Source of the DNA: Oceanobacillus bengalensis
Lineage (GTDB): Bacteria; Bacillota; Bacilli; Bacillales; Amphibacillaceae
Assembly (NCBI RefSeq): GCF_003628445.1
Contig: NZ_RBZO01000016.1
Span: 1-64,000 of the forward strand
Direction of reading: 5' to 3'
DNA: 64,000 bases
Below are positions 1 through 9,705 of the stretch, piece by piece. The notes under the pieces are model-generated. The model was given only the letters and a program-made list of their open reading frames with translations. It was not told the origin of the DNA and ran no database searches. A program made the translations under genes and the position numbers. Each line of letters begins with the position of its first letter. Positions within the stretch are counted from its first letter, which is position 1.

Positions 1-120
1 CCTCCATATCAAATTGTATAAAGATGCTTGTTTTTCTATAGCTTGGTAATTCTGACTGAATCTTCTGCCTTGTATTTAAAAAACATTGTAACTTAATTTA
101 CACAGGATTTTGGACTTGAC

Positions 121-310
121 TGATTTATGCTCTTTTCTCGGGATATATGCTCCCTTCTCGGGATATTTCCTTTCTTCTCGGGATTTATCCTCCCTTCTCG
201 GGATATTTCCTTTCTTCTCGGGATATATCCTCCCTTCTCAGGATATATCCTCCCTTCTCGGGATATATGCTCCCTTCTCGGGATATATCTTCTCTTCTCA
301 GGATATTCCC
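121..310. repeat. 20-bp tandem repeat array, about nine units
   Basis: Units of exactly 20 bp repeat in register, close to CCCTTCTCGGGATATATCCT, with scattered substitutions (for example A for the first G of the GGGA core, or TTC for ATC). Each unit contains a small inverted repeat, TCCC-ttc-TCGGGA. Several reading frames on both strands stay open only because the unit lacks stop codons; none has a ribosome site or a protein-like composition, so I treat the array as non-coding. It lies downstream of the fadE terminator. Function unknown. Confidence 0.85.
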
Positions 311-325
311 TTTCAAAATGCAACC

Positions 326-376
326 ATAAAAATCCCCCTAAAAGTTAGATTTTTACGTCTAACATTTTAGGGGGGC
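326..376 (-). terminator. Rho-independent terminator of the fadN-fadA-fadE operon
   Basis: An inverted repeat pairs CCCCCTAAAA on one arm with TTTTAGGGGG on the other, around a short loop that also contains pairing TTAGA/TCTAA. Read on the minus strand it is followed by ATTTTTAT. It lies about 35 bases past the fadE stop codon. Confidence 0.8.
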
Positions 377-409
377 ACATTGTTCCAGGCTTTTATCAAA
401 CCTGTAGAT

Positions 410-2194
410 TTACAATACGTATTCTTCTTCCTCAATAATTTTTGCAGCAATTTCACGTTTTTTCGCTATAACATTAATCGGTGTATGACGTGTTAACTTA
501 CGTAGGGAAGATAACATCATACGTAAAGAATCTCCTTCTTCTATCGCAATAAGTGTTTCTTTTGCATCACTTTCTACACGGTTAAACGCCTCTTGAATAT
601 ACACTTGTGTATAGAGAAGTTTTTGTTGATTCTTTTCTGCTCCAGACTTATTAATTGCTTTTTCCGTACGAAGAATAGCTGATTCCATGTTATACACTTC
701 AGCGACCATATCAGCCAAGTTAACAAGAAGCTCTTGTTCACGCTCAATTTTTTGCATGTATTTCCCGACAGCAATACCCGCAGCAAACAATACTAATTTC
801 TTCGCATTTTTAAGTAAATATTTCTCTTGCTCTAACGTACCTGCACCAACTTCCTCAGGCATCTTCATAACTAATTCCTCTTGTAGACTTTGCGCTTGCT
901 GCAACAGTGGAAGCTCGCCTTTCATCGCTTTTTTAAGCAAAGTACCAGGCACTAGTAAACGGTTTATTTCATTCGTCCCCTCAAAAATACGATTAATACG
1001 AGCATCACGATACATTCTTTCTACTTCATATTCTTGGATAAAACCATTACCACCATGCATCTGAACGGCTTCATCAACAACAAAGTCAAGAACCTCTGTT
1101 GCAGTATATTTGTTCATTGAGCATTCAATTTGATATTCAGCAATTGCTTGTGCAATTTGTCGTCCGTCTTTTAATTGCTCTTCCGTAAGTGCGCCCATAC
1201 GCTGTTCAAAAAGTCCTACAGTACGGTAAACAGCACTTTCATTTGCATAAATATTCGCAGCCATCGTACCTAGTTTCTCCTGTGTTAGTGAGAAGCTTGA
1301 GATTGCTGTGTTAAATTGTTTTCGTTCATTTACATATTTCACAGCAGTTTCTAAAGCTGCTTTTGCACCACCGACACCACCAATTGCTAATTTATAACGA
1401 CCCACGTTTAGAATATTAAAAGCAATCTTATGTCCTTTTCCTTTTTCACCTAAAAGATTTTCTACTGGAACTTCTGCATCATTCAAGATTAACGTTCTTG
1501 TTGACGAACTCTTGATTCCCATTTTCTTTTCTTCTGCACCGGTTGTAACACCAGGAAACTCACTTTCCACAATAAATGTAGAGAAGTGCTCACCATCAAT
1601 TTTTGCATAAACAACAAATACATCTGCAAAGGCTGAGTTTGTAATAAATTGCTTTTCTCCATTTAAAATATAGTGTGTACCTGCTTCATTTAAGACCGCA
1701 GTTGTTTTGGCACCTAACGCATCAGATCCAGATGTAGCCTCCGTTAGGGCATATGCTGCAATTAACTCACCAGTAGCAAGCTTTGGTAAATATTTCTGTT
1801 TTTGTTCCTCATTTCCAAAGAACACAATTGGAAGTGAACCAATTCCAACATGCGCACCATGTGTAATTGAGAATCCTCCAGCACGTGAAAATTGCTCTGT
1901 AATTAGGGCTGAACTTGTTTTATCTAATCCCAATCCACCGTACTCTTCTGGCACATCTGCACCTAACAGCCCTAATTCACCTGCTTTTTTCAATAAATCT
2001 ACCGAAATATCAAAGTTTTGATTTTCTAATGCTTCTAAATTTGGACGTACTTCTTTTTCAATAAATTCCTCGGTTGTCTTAGCTATCATAATCTGTTCAT
2101 CTGTAAAATCCTCAGGTGTAATAATATCCTCCGCTGTTAGGTCTTCTGTTAAAAATGCCCCACCTTTAAATAATTTTTCCTTTGTTTCGCTCAT
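410..2194 (-). CDS. fadE: Acyl-CoA dehydrogenase FadE
   Basis: Flavoprotein that catalyses the first step of beta-oxidation, oxidising acyl-CoA to trans-2-enoyl-CoA. The 594-residue protein has the three acyl-CoA dehydrogenase domains (helical about 30-145, beta middle about 150-250 with the AYALTEATSGSDA flavin/substrate region, helical about 260-410 with RIFEGTNEINR, which carries the catalytic glutamate). A C-terminal extension of about 170 residues is typical of the long Bacillus FadE/YusJ form. The start is placed at the ATG of MSETK because AAAGGA lies about 8 bases upstream; an ATG three codons earlier overlaps that ribosome site. It is the last gene of the fadN-fadA-fadE operon, in the order known from Bacillus subtilis yusLKJ. 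Confidence 0.95.
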   Translation of the reverse strand: MSETKEKLFKGGAFLTEDLTAEDIITPEDFTDEQIMIAKTTEEFIEKEVRPNLEALENQNFDISVDLLKKAGELGLLGADVPEEYGGLGLDKTSSALITEQFSRAGGFSITHGAHVGIGSLPIVFFGNEEQKQKYLPKLATGELIAAYALTEATSGSDALGAKTTAVLNEAGTHYILNGEKQFITNSAFADVFVVYAKIDGEHFSTFIVESEFPGVTTGAEEKKMGIKSSSTRTLILNDAEVPVENLLGEKGKGHKIAFNILNVGRYKLAIGGVGGAKAALETAVKYVNERKQFNTAISSFSLTQEKLGTMAANIYANESAVYRTVGLFEQRMGALTEEQLKDGRQIAQAIAEYQIECSMNKYTATEVLDFVVDEAVQMHGGNGFIQEYEVERMYRDARINRIFEGTNEINRLLVPGTLLKKAMKGELPLLQQAQSLQEELVMKMPEEVGAGTLEQEKYLLKNAKKLVLFAAGIAVGKYMQKIEREQELLVNLADMVAEVYNMESAILRTEKAINKSGAEKNQQKLLYTQVYIQEAFNRVESDAKETLIAIEEGDSLRMMLSSLRKLTRHTPINVIAKKREIAAKIIEEEEYVL

Positions 2195-2233
2195 TATAAT
2201 CATCCTTTCATTTTAGTTTATTAGATTACTAGC

Positions 2234-3409
2234 TTATAAAAGTTCGAATACTCCTGCCGCTCCCATTCCACCGCCGATGCACATTGTAACAACACCAAAT
2301 TGAGTGTTTCTACGTTTCATTTCATGCATGAGGGATAACGTTAATTTCGTCCCTGTACAACCAAGTGGATGACCAAGTGCAATTGCTCCTCCATTAACAT
2401 TCACTTTATTAATATCTATATCTAGCGCTTGCACTACACGAACTGCCTGTGCTGCAAAGGCTTCATTTAATTCAAACAACCCAATATCTGAGAGCTCTAA
2501 ACCTGCTATTTTCAATGCTTTCGGGATAGCCGCTACAGGACCAACACCCATTATTTCAGGCTCCACACCAGCGACAGCGAATGAACGGAATTTTAATATC
2601 GGAGTAAGTCCTTCTGATTCTGCTTTTTCCCTGTCCATTAATAGGACGGAAGCAGCTCCATCACTCATTTGTGAAGAATTCCCTGCAGTTACGGTTCCAT
2701 TTACTTTAAATGCTGGACGTAATTTCCCAAGGATATCAGTTGTTGTACCAGGTCTAACACCTTCATCCATCTCGAAAGTAAATGCGGTTTCTTCTATTTT
2801 GTTATTTCGCCCTACTACACGCTCCGCTACTTCTACTGGTACTACTTCATCATTAAATTTCCCTTCAGCGATCGCCTTTGCTGCATTTTCATGACTTCTT
2901 ACCGCAAATTGATCTTGGTCAGAACGTGAGATGGAGAAACGCTTTGCAACTTCTTCTGCAGTATGACCCATGCTCATATAATAGCCTGGTGCTTCTTCAA
3001 CTAACTTGACGTTAGGCTTAACAACATGGCCTCCCATTGGAATTAAGCTCATTGACTCTGTTCCACCAGCAATGATCGTGTCACTTGCACCTAACATAAT
3101 TCGTTCTGCCCCGTAAGCAATAGATTGTAATCCGGACGAACAAAAGCGATTTACAGTAACACCTGGTACATCATGACTTAATCCAGCAAGTCCAGCGATA
3201 TTCCTGGCAACATTCGCTCCTTGCTCTGCTTCAGGCATCGCACAACCAATAATGACATCATCAATATTCCCGTCATATCCACCAGCACGTTTCAATGTTT
3301 CCTTTATTGTTAAAGCAGCAAAATCATCTGGCCTCGTATTTGCTAAAGAACCTTTAAATGCTTTTCCTACAGGGGTTCTTGCACCTGCAACAATAACTGC
3401 TTCTTTCAT
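2234..3409 (-). CDS. fadA: Acetyl-CoA acyltransferase (3-ketoacyl-CoA thiolase) FadA
   Basis: Thiolase that cleaves 3-ketoacyl-CoA with CoA to release acetyl-CoA, the last step of beta-oxidation. At 391 residues it has normal family length. The acyl-carrying cysteine is in VNRFCSSGLQS (about residue 90). The C-terminal motifs NGGAIALGHPLGCTG (active-site histidine) and TMCIGGGMGAAG (second catalytic cysteine) are intact. GGGGGAG precedes the ATG at good spacing. It lies between fadN and fadE with short gaps and the same orientation, so the three are almost certainly co-transcribed. Confidence 0.96.
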   Translation of the reverse strand: MKEAVIVAGARTPVGKAFKGSLANTRPDDFAALTIKETLKRAGGYDGNIDDVIIGCAMPEAEQGANVARNIAGLAGLSHDVPGVTVNRFCSSGLQSIAYGAERIMLGASDTIIAGGTESMSLIPMGGHVVKPNVKLVEEAPGYYMSMGHTAEEVAKRFSISRSDQDQFAVRSHENAAKAIAEGKFNDEVVPVEVAERVVGRNNKIEETAFTFEMDEGVRPGTTTDILGKLRPAFKVNGTVTAGNSSQMSDGAASVLLMDREKAESEGLTPILKFRSFAVAGVEPEIMGVGPVAAIPKALKIAGLELSDIGLFELNEAFAAQAVRVVQALDIDINKVNVNGGAIALGHPLGCTGTKLTLSLMHEMKRRNTQFGVVTMCIGGGMGAAGVFELL

Positions 3410-3425
3410 ATCTTTCTCCCCCTTT

Positions 3426-5813
3426 TTAATTACGTAAGGCTTTCCCTTTCAGTAACATGTGCTGCATTCTTGCTTGTGTTAAAGGTTCTCCAATTAAACT
3501 TAAAAATGCTTCCCGTTCTAAATCAAGCATGATCTGTTCATCGATGACGGAACCTTCTCTTATTCTTCCACCAGATAACACATAGGCTAATTTTTCAGCA
3601 ATTTTAATATCATGTTCCGATGCATAGCCGCCGTATTGAAGTGATTTCGCCCCCATCAGCATTGCTGCATACCCTGCTTCCCCTACAACAGGAATTTTCT
3701 CATGTATTGGTTTCCTATATCCTGCTTTACGTAAAGCGAGTACTTTTGCTTTTGCATCAGATATTAAGTGGTCTGGGTTAACACTAATACTGTCACCATG
3801 TCCTAAGAAACCATTTTCAACTGCCTCAGCTGCGGATGTGGAGACTTTTGCTGTCGCAATTTTTTCAAAAACATCATTTGCCACTTTAGAAAGATCAAAC
3901 TTAATTCCCTTTGGCATGTTACGAAGTTGTTTTAAATACAGTTCTTTTGTTCCCCCTCCACCTGGGATGAGTCCAACACCAACTTCAACAAGTCCGATAT
4001 ACGTTTCAGCAGATGCTTGGATTGCCGCAGCCGGTAAAGATACTTCTGCCCCACCACCAACTGTCATATTAAAAGGGGCTGACACAACTGGCTTCTCTGC
4101 ATATTTAATTTTCATTGCCATATTTTGAAACTGACGGATAACTAAATCTAGCTCATCAAAATTCTCATCTTGCGCTTCCATTAACATCAATGCAATATTT
4201 GCTCCAACCGAGAAGTTCTTCCCCTGATTCCCAATTACAAGGCCTTCATAATTATTTTCTACTTCTTCGATTGCAAACTGAACCATTTGAATGGTATCAA
4301 GACCTAGTGCATTGCTTTTCGAATGAAATTCAAGTAGCGCAACCCCATCACCAATATCGATTAAACTTGCACCTGTATTCTTTTTAATGATTCCATTTTT
4401 TTCTTTTAGTAGCTTTAAATTGATTTCATTTTCGTTAAACTGCTGGGCTTTATAGTCTCCTTGATCATAATAGGATATATCTCCAGCTTCCTTGTTATAA
4501 AAAGATTCATAACCGTCTTCTAGTAGATTTAGAATCCATTTTGGTACTGTCTCTCCTTCTTCCTGCATTCTGGAAATTGATGCTCTCAGACCAATCGCAT
4601 CCCATGATTCAAATGGTCCTAGCTCCCAGCCAAATCCCCATTTCATTGCCTGGTCAATAGATACAATATCATCAGCAATCTTACCTAACAGTTCCGCAGA
4701 ATAGAGTAACACTGGTTTGAGTACTGACCACACAAGATCCCCAGCACGGTCACCTTTCGCACTTACAAGCGCTTTCAATTTATTACGTGTACCTTTTTGT
4801 TGTTTCACGATTTCTGTTGCAGCTGTTTTTAATTTCTTACGTTCTACATATTCTAGTGTTTCTGGATTAATTTCATAGATTTCTCTGTCCTTCTTTACGA
4901 AAAATCCTTGTTTAGCCTTTGCACCAATCCATCCATTTTCATTCATTCTATTGATGAATTCTGGAACGTCAAATACTGTTTTTTCTTCTCCATCTACTTG
5001 GTCATACACGTTTTTTGCAACATGGATAAATGTGTCTATTCCTACTACATCCAAGGTACGGAACGTTGCACTCTTCGGTCTACCAATCATTGGCCCAGTT
5101 ACAGAATCAACTTCACCAACACTGTAACCACCTTTTAACATTTCACGAACCGTTACGAGTAATCCATATGTCCCAATTCGGTTAGCGATAAAATTAGGTG
5201 TATCTTTCGCTTCAACTACACCTTTCCCAAGCACATTTTCCCCAAATGTTTTCATAAAGGAAAGTACAGCCTCATCCGTATATTTTGTAGGGATGATTTC
5301 TAATAATTTCAGATATCTTGGCGGATTAAAGAAGTGTGTTCCAAGGAAATGTTTCTTCAAATCATCTGAGCAATTTTCCACCATATCATTAACAGATATT
5401 CCTGATGTATTCGAACTGACAATTGATCCAGCCTTACGATGCTTATCTATGTTTTCAAATACTTTTTTCTTAATTTCCAAATTCTCAACAACAACCTCAA
5501 TAATCCAATCTACATCTGACAACTTTTCCATGTCATCATCCATATTCCCAACTTTAATTAAATCAAGGCTTTTCTTTGTTGTGATTGGAGATGGCTTTTG
5601 CTTTAACAACGCTTTTTTACTTGCCTGTGCTATCCGATTTCTCACCATTGGGTGATCCAATGTTAGCCCTTTTTTCTCTTCTTCTTTTGTTAATTGCTTT
5701 GGTGTGATGTCCAGCATAAGTACGTTAATCCCAATATTTGCCAAATGTGCTGCTATAGCCGAACCCATAACACCTGTCCCAAGCACCGCAGCCTTCTTTA
5801 CTTGATAAACCAT
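3426..5813 (-). CDS. fadN: 3-hydroxyacyl-CoA dehydrogenase/enoyl-CoA hydratase FadN
   Basis: Bifunctional beta-oxidation enzyme carrying out hydration of enoyl-CoA and NAD-dependent oxidation of 3-hydroxyacyl-CoA. The 795-residue protein begins with a Rossmann NAD-binding motif (GTGVMGS, about residues 11-17), continues through the hydroxyacyl-CoA dehydrogenase domain (THFFNPPRYLKLLEI, about residues 150-165) and ends with a crotonase domain (VIGNQGKNFSVGANI and VEVGVGLIPGGGGTKE). Dehydrogenase-first order is the Gram-positive FadN/YusL arrangement, reversed relative to Escherichia coli FadB. The start is the ATG of MVYQVKKAA, which follows GAGGGGGA; an upstream in-frame ATG has no ribosome site. 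First gene of the operon, with a FadR-type operator directly upstream. Confidence 0.95.
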   Translation of the reverse strand: MVYQVKKAAVLGTGVMGSAIAAHLANIGINVLMLDITPKQLTKEEEKKGLTLDHPMVRNRIAQASKKALLKQKPSPITTKKSLDLIKVGNMDDDMEKLSDVDWIIEVVVENLEIKKKVFENIDKHRKAGSIVSSNTSGISVNDMVENCSDDLKKHFLGTHFFNPPRYLKLLEIIPTKYTDEAVLSFMKTFGENVLGKGVVEAKDTPNFIANRIGTYGLLVTVREMLKGGYSVGEVDSVTGPMIGRPKSATFRTLDVVGIDTFIHVAKNVYDQVDGEEKTVFDVPEFINRMNENGWIGAKAKQGFFVKKDREIYEINPETLEYVERKKLKTAATEIVKQQKGTRNKLKALVSAKGDRAGDLVWSVLKPVLLYSAELLGKIADDIVSIDQAMKWGFGWELGPFESWDAIGLRASISRMQEEGETVPKWILNLLEDGYESFYNKEAGDISYYDQGDYKAQQFNENEINLKLLKEKNGIIKKNTGASLIDIGDGVALLEFHSKSNALGLDTIQMVQFAIEEVENNYEGLVIGNQGKNFSVGANIALMLMEAQDENFDELDLVIRQFQNMAMKIKYAEKPVVSAPFNMTVGGGAEVSLPAAAIQASAETYIGLVEVGVGLIPGGGGTKELYLKQLRNMPKGIKFDLSKVANDVFEKIATAKVSTSAAEAVENGFLGHGDSISVNPDHLISDAKAKVLALRKAGYRKPIHEKIPVVGEAGYAAMLMGAKSLQYGGYASEHDIKIAEKLAYVLSGGRIREGSVIDEQIMLDLEREAFLSLIGEPLTQARMQHMLLKGKALRN

Positions 5814-5835
5814 TATTGTCCCCCTCATCATCTAT

Positions 5836-5853
5836 TGAATGAATACTCATTCA
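5836..5853. promoter_or_regulatory. FadR-type operator
   Basis: TGAATGAATACTCATTCA is a near-perfect palindrome (TGAATGA, 4-base centre, TCATTCA) 22 bases upstream of the fadN start. It matches the Bacillus subtilis FadR (TetR family) consensus TGAATGANTANTCATTCA. FadR represses beta-oxidation genes until long-chain acyl-CoA binds it. The regulator gene itself is not in this window. Confidence 0.85.
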
Positions 5854-6039
5854 TTTATTGTTATAAAAAAAAGAAGGATTTATCCCATCTATTTATACTA
5901 TAAATTAAATTCAGATTTTTCGCAATGGGTTTGGTTGAAGTTTTTGTATTTTTTTAACCACAAGAAACGAATCGTACGCCAATAATATGAATTTATATAT
6001 TACTGGCGTAACCCAATAAACTTCCTTATATTTAAATGC

Positions 6040-6855
6040 TTATCCGAGCGCAACATCGAGGATCATCATAATTGTAAAACCAATCATTAAACTCATAGAA
6101 GCTAAATCTACATTTCCCTCTTCTTGACTGCCTGGAATTACTTCTTCAGCGACAACAAATATCATTGCCCCAGCCGCAAAGCTTAATGCATATGGCAGAA
6201 GGGGTTCAATATAAGAAACTGCTAAAAGCCCAATCACAGCTGAAATAGGTTCAACCATTCCAGAAAGTTGTCCATACTTAAAACTTTTTCTTCTAGACAT
6301 ACCCTCTCTGCGAAGTGGCATCGAAACAGCTAGTCCCTCTGGGAAGTTTTGAATCCCCATTCCTATAGCTAATGCAACAGCACCTGAAATCGTTGCTTGA
6401 GATGAGCCGCTAGCTACTGCACCGAACGCAACACCAACAGCCAATCCTTCTGGAATATTGTGTAATGTGATTGCTAATACGAGTAGTGTACTACGCTTTT
6501 TCTTTTTCGGTTGATATCCTTCTGCTGCATCTATTGGTGCATTTGGGTGGAGATGTGGAATTACTTTATCAACACTCCATAGGAAGGTCCCACCCAACAT
6601 AAATCCAACAGCAGCGGGTATCCATGCAGGAGTGCTCCCCCCTTCTGCCATTTCAAGTGCAGGTGCTAATAATGACCAAAAGCTTGCCGCTATCATCACG
6701 CCTCCTGCAAATCCAAGCATGGAGTCCATTAACTTTTGATTAACGTTTTTTGAAGTAAATACAAGTGCAGCTCCAAGTGCCGTCATACCCCAAGTATATA
6801 ACGTTGCAAGGATTGTTTGGTACAATGGATCAAGCGCTAGGAAAAAATCAAACAT
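6040..6855 (-). CDS. ZIP-family divalent metal transporter
   Basis: Membrane carrier that probably imports zinc or related divalent cations. The 271-residue protein shows about eight hydrophobic segments and the ZIP metal-binding helices [14 protein letters not shown] (about residue 150) and [19 protein letters not shown], whose H, N, P and E residues form the binuclear metal site. A short loop, [22 protein letters not shown], is weakly histidine-rich. AAGGAG lies about 10 bases before the ATG. It is divergent from znuA with Zur boxes in the shared upstream region, which suggests zinc-dependent control, though the boxes are nearer znuA. Confidence 0.9.
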   Translation of the reverse strand: MFDFFLALDPLYQTILATLYTWGMTALGAALVFTSKNVNQKLMDSMLGFAGGVMIAASFWSLLAPALEMAEGGSTPAWIPAAVGFMLGGTFLWSVDKVIPHLHPNAPIDAAEGYQPKKKKRSTLLVLAITLHNIPEGLAVGVAFGAVASGSSQATISGAVALAIGMGIQNFPEGLAVSMPLRREGMSRRKSFKYGQLSGMVEPISAVIGLLAVSYIEPLLPYALSFAAGAMIFVVAEEVIPGSQEEGNVDLASMSLMIGFTIMMILDVALG

Positions 6856-6997
6856 ACTTATAAAACTCCTTTTTGCATTTAAAGTATCTCTTTATATAAA
6901 GTTTTTAACTTTGCACACAATGCGATCAATGATTATGCTATTAGTTTGTTCTGAATTTGATATTTCAATCTTTTATAATACAGCAAAAAAATATAAC

Positions 6998-7018
6998 AAA
7001 TCGTAATGATTCCTATTT
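6998..7018. promoter_or_regulatory. Imperfect Zur box
   Basis: Contains AAATCGTAATGATTCC: one half is a perfect Zur half-site and the other is degenerate. It lies 3 bases from the perfect box at 7021-7041 in the same phase. A tandem pair is likely to bind two Zur dimers. Confidence 0.65.
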
Positions 7019-7020
7019 AC

Positions 7021-7041
7021 AAATCGTAATGATTACGATAT
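7021..7041. promoter_or_regulatory. Zur box upstream of znuA
   Basis: TCGTAATGATTACGA is a perfect 7-1-7 inverted repeat matching the Bacillus Zur operator. It lies about 45 bases before the znuA start and should repress znuACB-zur, and possibly the divergent ZIP gene, when zinc is sufficient. Confidence 0.85.
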
Positions 7042-7085
7042 GATGTTTCAGTATAATTAACTAAGAAACAAGAGGATGAACGTTT

Positions 7086-8069
7086 ATGAAAACATATTGT
7101 AAAACTATTATTCTACTACTTATCGTCCTGTTAGCAACTGGATGTACTGCAGAAGAAACCACAAAAGATAATGATAGCAAATTAAATATCTATACGTCTA
7201 TATATCCAATTCAATTTGCAGTTGAGCGTATTGGTGGGGAGTCAATACATGTAGAAACGGTATACCCTCCAGGTGTAGATGCACATTCCTATGAACCTAC
7301 TTCAAAGGACATGACAGACATCGCTAAGAGTGATGCATTTATTTACTTAGGTGCTGGTATGGAGGCATTTGCAGAAACTGCTGCAGATGCATTGGAAAAA
7401 CAAGATATATCTTTAATAGAAATCGGTGTGCATGAGGAATTATTCCATGTAGAGGAATCCGATGACCATCAAGAAGAGCACCATGACCATGACCATAACC
7501 ATGACCATGAAAATGAAGAAGTAGAACATGATGGACATAACCATGGGGATCATGACCCACATATATGGATTGATCCGTTACGAATGATTGAAATGGCCAA
7601 TATTATTAAAGAAGAATTAATAACATTAAATCCTAGTGAAGAAGCAGTGTATAATGAAAACTTTGAAGAACTGAAAGCTGATTTACTTACACTTGATGAA
7701 CAATTCATACAAACCTTACAACCAAAAGCAAACAAAGAAATTATTGTTTCACACGCGGGATTTGGGTATTGGGAAGAACGTTATGGTTTGAAACAAATTG
7801 CTATTAATGGTCTTTCTTCAAGTAGTGAACCTTCACAAAAAGAATTAGTAGATATTATTGACCAAGCAGAAGAACTTGAGCTAGAATATATTATTTTTGA
7901 ACAAAATAGCTCGAACCGTGTCTCAGAAATCATTCAATCTGAAATCGGAGCAGAAAGTCTAACGATTCATAATTTATCTGTACTCACCGATGAAGATATT
8001 ACTAATAACGAAGACTATCTATCATTAATGAAGAAAAACATAGAAGTACTCGATAAAGCAACAGAATAG
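7086..8069 (+). CDS. znuA: Zinc ABC transporter substrate-binding lipoprotein ZnuA/AdcA
   Basis: Captures zinc outside the membrane and passes it to the ZnuB permease. The 327-residue protein has a lipoprotein signal ending LLATGC (lipid-modified cysteine about residue 20). It is a cluster A-I metal-binding fold with ligand motifs DAHSYEPTSKDM, DPHIWIDP and SHAGFGYW. A long histidine- and acid-rich loop (about residues 125-160, HHDHDHNHDHENEE and HDGHNHGDHDPH) is typical of zinc-specific members. AAGAGGATG-like ribosome site upstream. First gene of znuA-znuC-znuB-zur, behind two Zur boxes. Confidence 0.95.
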   Translation: MKTYCKTIILLLIVLLATGCTAEETTKDNDSKLNIYTSIYPIQFAVERIGGESIHVETVYPPGVDAHSYEPTSKDMTDIAKSDAFIYLGAGMEAFAETAADALEKQDISLIEIGVHEELFHVEESDDHQEEHHDHDHNHDHENEEVEHDGHNHGDHDPHIWIDPLRMIEMANIIKEELITLNPSEEAVYNENFEELKADLLTLDEQFIQTLQPKANKEIIVSHAGFGYWEERYGLKQIAINGLSSSSEPSQKELVDIIDQAEELELEYIIFEQNSSNRVSEIIQSEIGAESLTIHNLSVLTDEDITNNEDYLSLMKKNIEVLDKATE

Positions 8070-8083
8070 AAAACGGAGGTGCT

Positions 8084-8842
8084 ATGATGAAAGAAGTAGT
8101 CGTTTCAATGGAAAATGTAAGTTACGCATACGAACAAAAGATAGTACTAGATTCTGTTAATTTCGAAATTCCAAAAGGTGCCTTCATGGGATTAGTCGGA
8201 CCAAATGGAGGCGGGAAAACGACACTAATTAAACTTATCCTTGGACAATTAAAGCCTAATGAAGGATCAATAAAACTACTTAATGAACCAATTGAAAAGT
8301 TCAAAGACAGAAACAAAATCGGCTTCGTTTCACAAAAGGCAAATTCATTTAACAAAGGATTCCCAGCAACAGTGTTTGAAGTTGTTTCTACTGGTTTAAC
8401 AGCAAAAATTGGTTATTTTAAATTTTTTAATAAAAAACATAAAGAAAAGATATTACATGCAATTGAACAAGTAGGTATGCTTGAATATGCATATGAAAAC
8501 ATCGGAAACCTATCTGGTGGCCAACAACAACGCGTTTTCATTGCCCGTGCATTAGTAAATGACCCACGGCTTCTCATTCTAGACGAGCCTACAGTTGGAG
8601 TCGACGTTGAAAACGTGAAACGATTTTATGAGCTACTAAAACAATTGCACGAAAATAACAATATTACATTATTACTAGTTACACACGACACAGGAACGAT
8701 GACAGAGCATGCAACGGATATTGTATGCTTGAATAAAACGTTACATTTCCACGGGAGACCTGCAGATTTCTCTTCTTTAAATGAAGAAGATTTTTCTAGA
8801 TTTTATGGGCACCCTGTTAACATTGTCGTGCATAACCATTGA
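8084..8842 (+). CDS. znuC: Zinc ABC transporter ATP-binding protein ZnuC
   Basis: Cytoplasmic ATPase that powers zinc import through ZnuB. The 252-residue protein has Walker A GPNGGGKTT (about residues 39-47), the ABC signature LSGGQQQR, Walker B LLILDEPTVGVD and the H-loop VTHDTG. Two adjacent ATG codons follow GGAGGTGCT; the second (8087) has slightly better spacing. It follows znuA by 14 bases and is followed by znuB with a 14-base gap. Confidence 0.95.
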   Translation: MMKEVVVSMENVSYAYEQKIVLDSVNFEIPKGAFMGLVGPNGGGKTTLIKLILGQLKPNEGSIKLLNEPIEKFKDRNKIGFVSQKANSFNKGFPATVFEVVSTGLTAKIGYFKFFNKKHKEKILHAIEQVGMLEYAYENIGNLSGGQQQRVFIARALVNDPRLLILDEPTVGVDVENVKRFYELLKQLHENNNITLLLVTHDTGTMTEHATDIVCLNKTLHFHGRPADFSSLNEEDFSRFYGHPVNIVVHNH

Positions 8843-8856
8843 TTGGAGGCTACGTG

Positions 8857-9684
8857 ATGCTAGCTGATTTTTTTCAATATGATTTCCTGAGATATACATT
8901 ACTAACCGGATTACTTATCGGTATCATTGCCCCACTCCTTGGGACCTTTATCGTAGTTAGGAGGTTATCCCTAATTGCTGATGCACTTTCTCATGTAACA
9001 CTAGCAGGGATAGCCTTTGGTTTAATGATCGAAAAAGTCTTTTTAATTACTTTTACGCCATTATATAGTGGGATGCTATTCTCCGTGGGTGGATCCATCT
9101 TAATTGAAAAACTAAGAAGTGTTTATAAGGGGTACCAAGAGATTGCGATTCCAATTATCTTATCGGGTGGAGTGGGCTTAAGTGTAATTTTTATTGCAAT
9201 TGCTGACGGCTTTAATACCGACTTATTTAATTATTTATTTGGATCGGTTTCAGCAGTAAGCCAAGGAGATTTCTTTTTAATACTAGGTATTTCTATCTTT
9301 GTTATCCTTATCGTAACATTATTTTACAAGGAACTTTTTACATTATCTTTTGACGAAGAGCATGCAACGATCTCTGGAATTCATTCAAAAGCAATCCATC
9401 TATTATTTATCGTATTAACTGCGCTTGTAATTGCTGCATCGATTCGAATTGTTGGGGTATTATTGGTGTCCGCTCTAATGACATTACCAGTTGCAGCTGC
9501 TATGCGATTAGCAAAAGGATTTAAAAAGATGATGTTTTTATCTATTTTATTTGGGGAGCTATCGGTGATTATCGGAATCATTTCTGGATACTACTTGAAC
9601 ATACCACCAGGTGGCACCATTGTCGTTGTCTCTATTTTTATTCTGCTGATTTCAATTGGAATGAAACGGTTTAGAAAGGCGTAA
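8857..9684 (+). CDS. znuB: Zinc ABC transporter permease ZnuB
   Basis: Integral-membrane subunit of the ABC-3 family, about eight hydrophobic helices in 275 residues, forming the zinc channel with ZnuC. Family features include RRLSLIADALSHVTLAGIAFG near the N-terminus (the ABC-contact region) and the SALMTLPVAAAMRLAKGF segment towards the C-terminus. The start chosen is the ATG of MLADFFQYDF, which sits 7 bases after GGAGG. An earlier in-frame ATG overlaps the znuC stop region and has no ribosome site. Confidence 0.93.
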   Translation: MLADFFQYDFLRYTLLTGLLIGIIAPLLGTFIVVRRLSLIADALSHVTLAGIAFGLMIEKVFLITFTPLYSGMLFSVGGSILIEKLRSVYKGYQEIAIPIILSGGVGLSVIFIAIADGFNTDLFNYLFGSVSAVSQGDFFLILGISIFVILIVTLFYKELFTLSFDEEHATISGIHSKAIHLLFIVLTALVIAASIRIVGVLLVSALMTLPVAAAMRLAKGFKKMMFLSILFGELSVIIGIISGYYLNIPPGGTIVVVSIFILLISIGMKRFRKA

Positions 9685-9705
9685 TTAGAAAGTGGGGGAA
9701 ATAAA

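Noticed and set aside
121-310. CRISPR array candidate
   Set aside because: Repeats are directly adjacent with no spacers, and no cas genes lie nearby.
93-370. Several overlapping open frames on both strands
   Set aside because: They arise from the stop-free 20-bp tandem repeat, lack ribosome sites and encode only the repeat unit.
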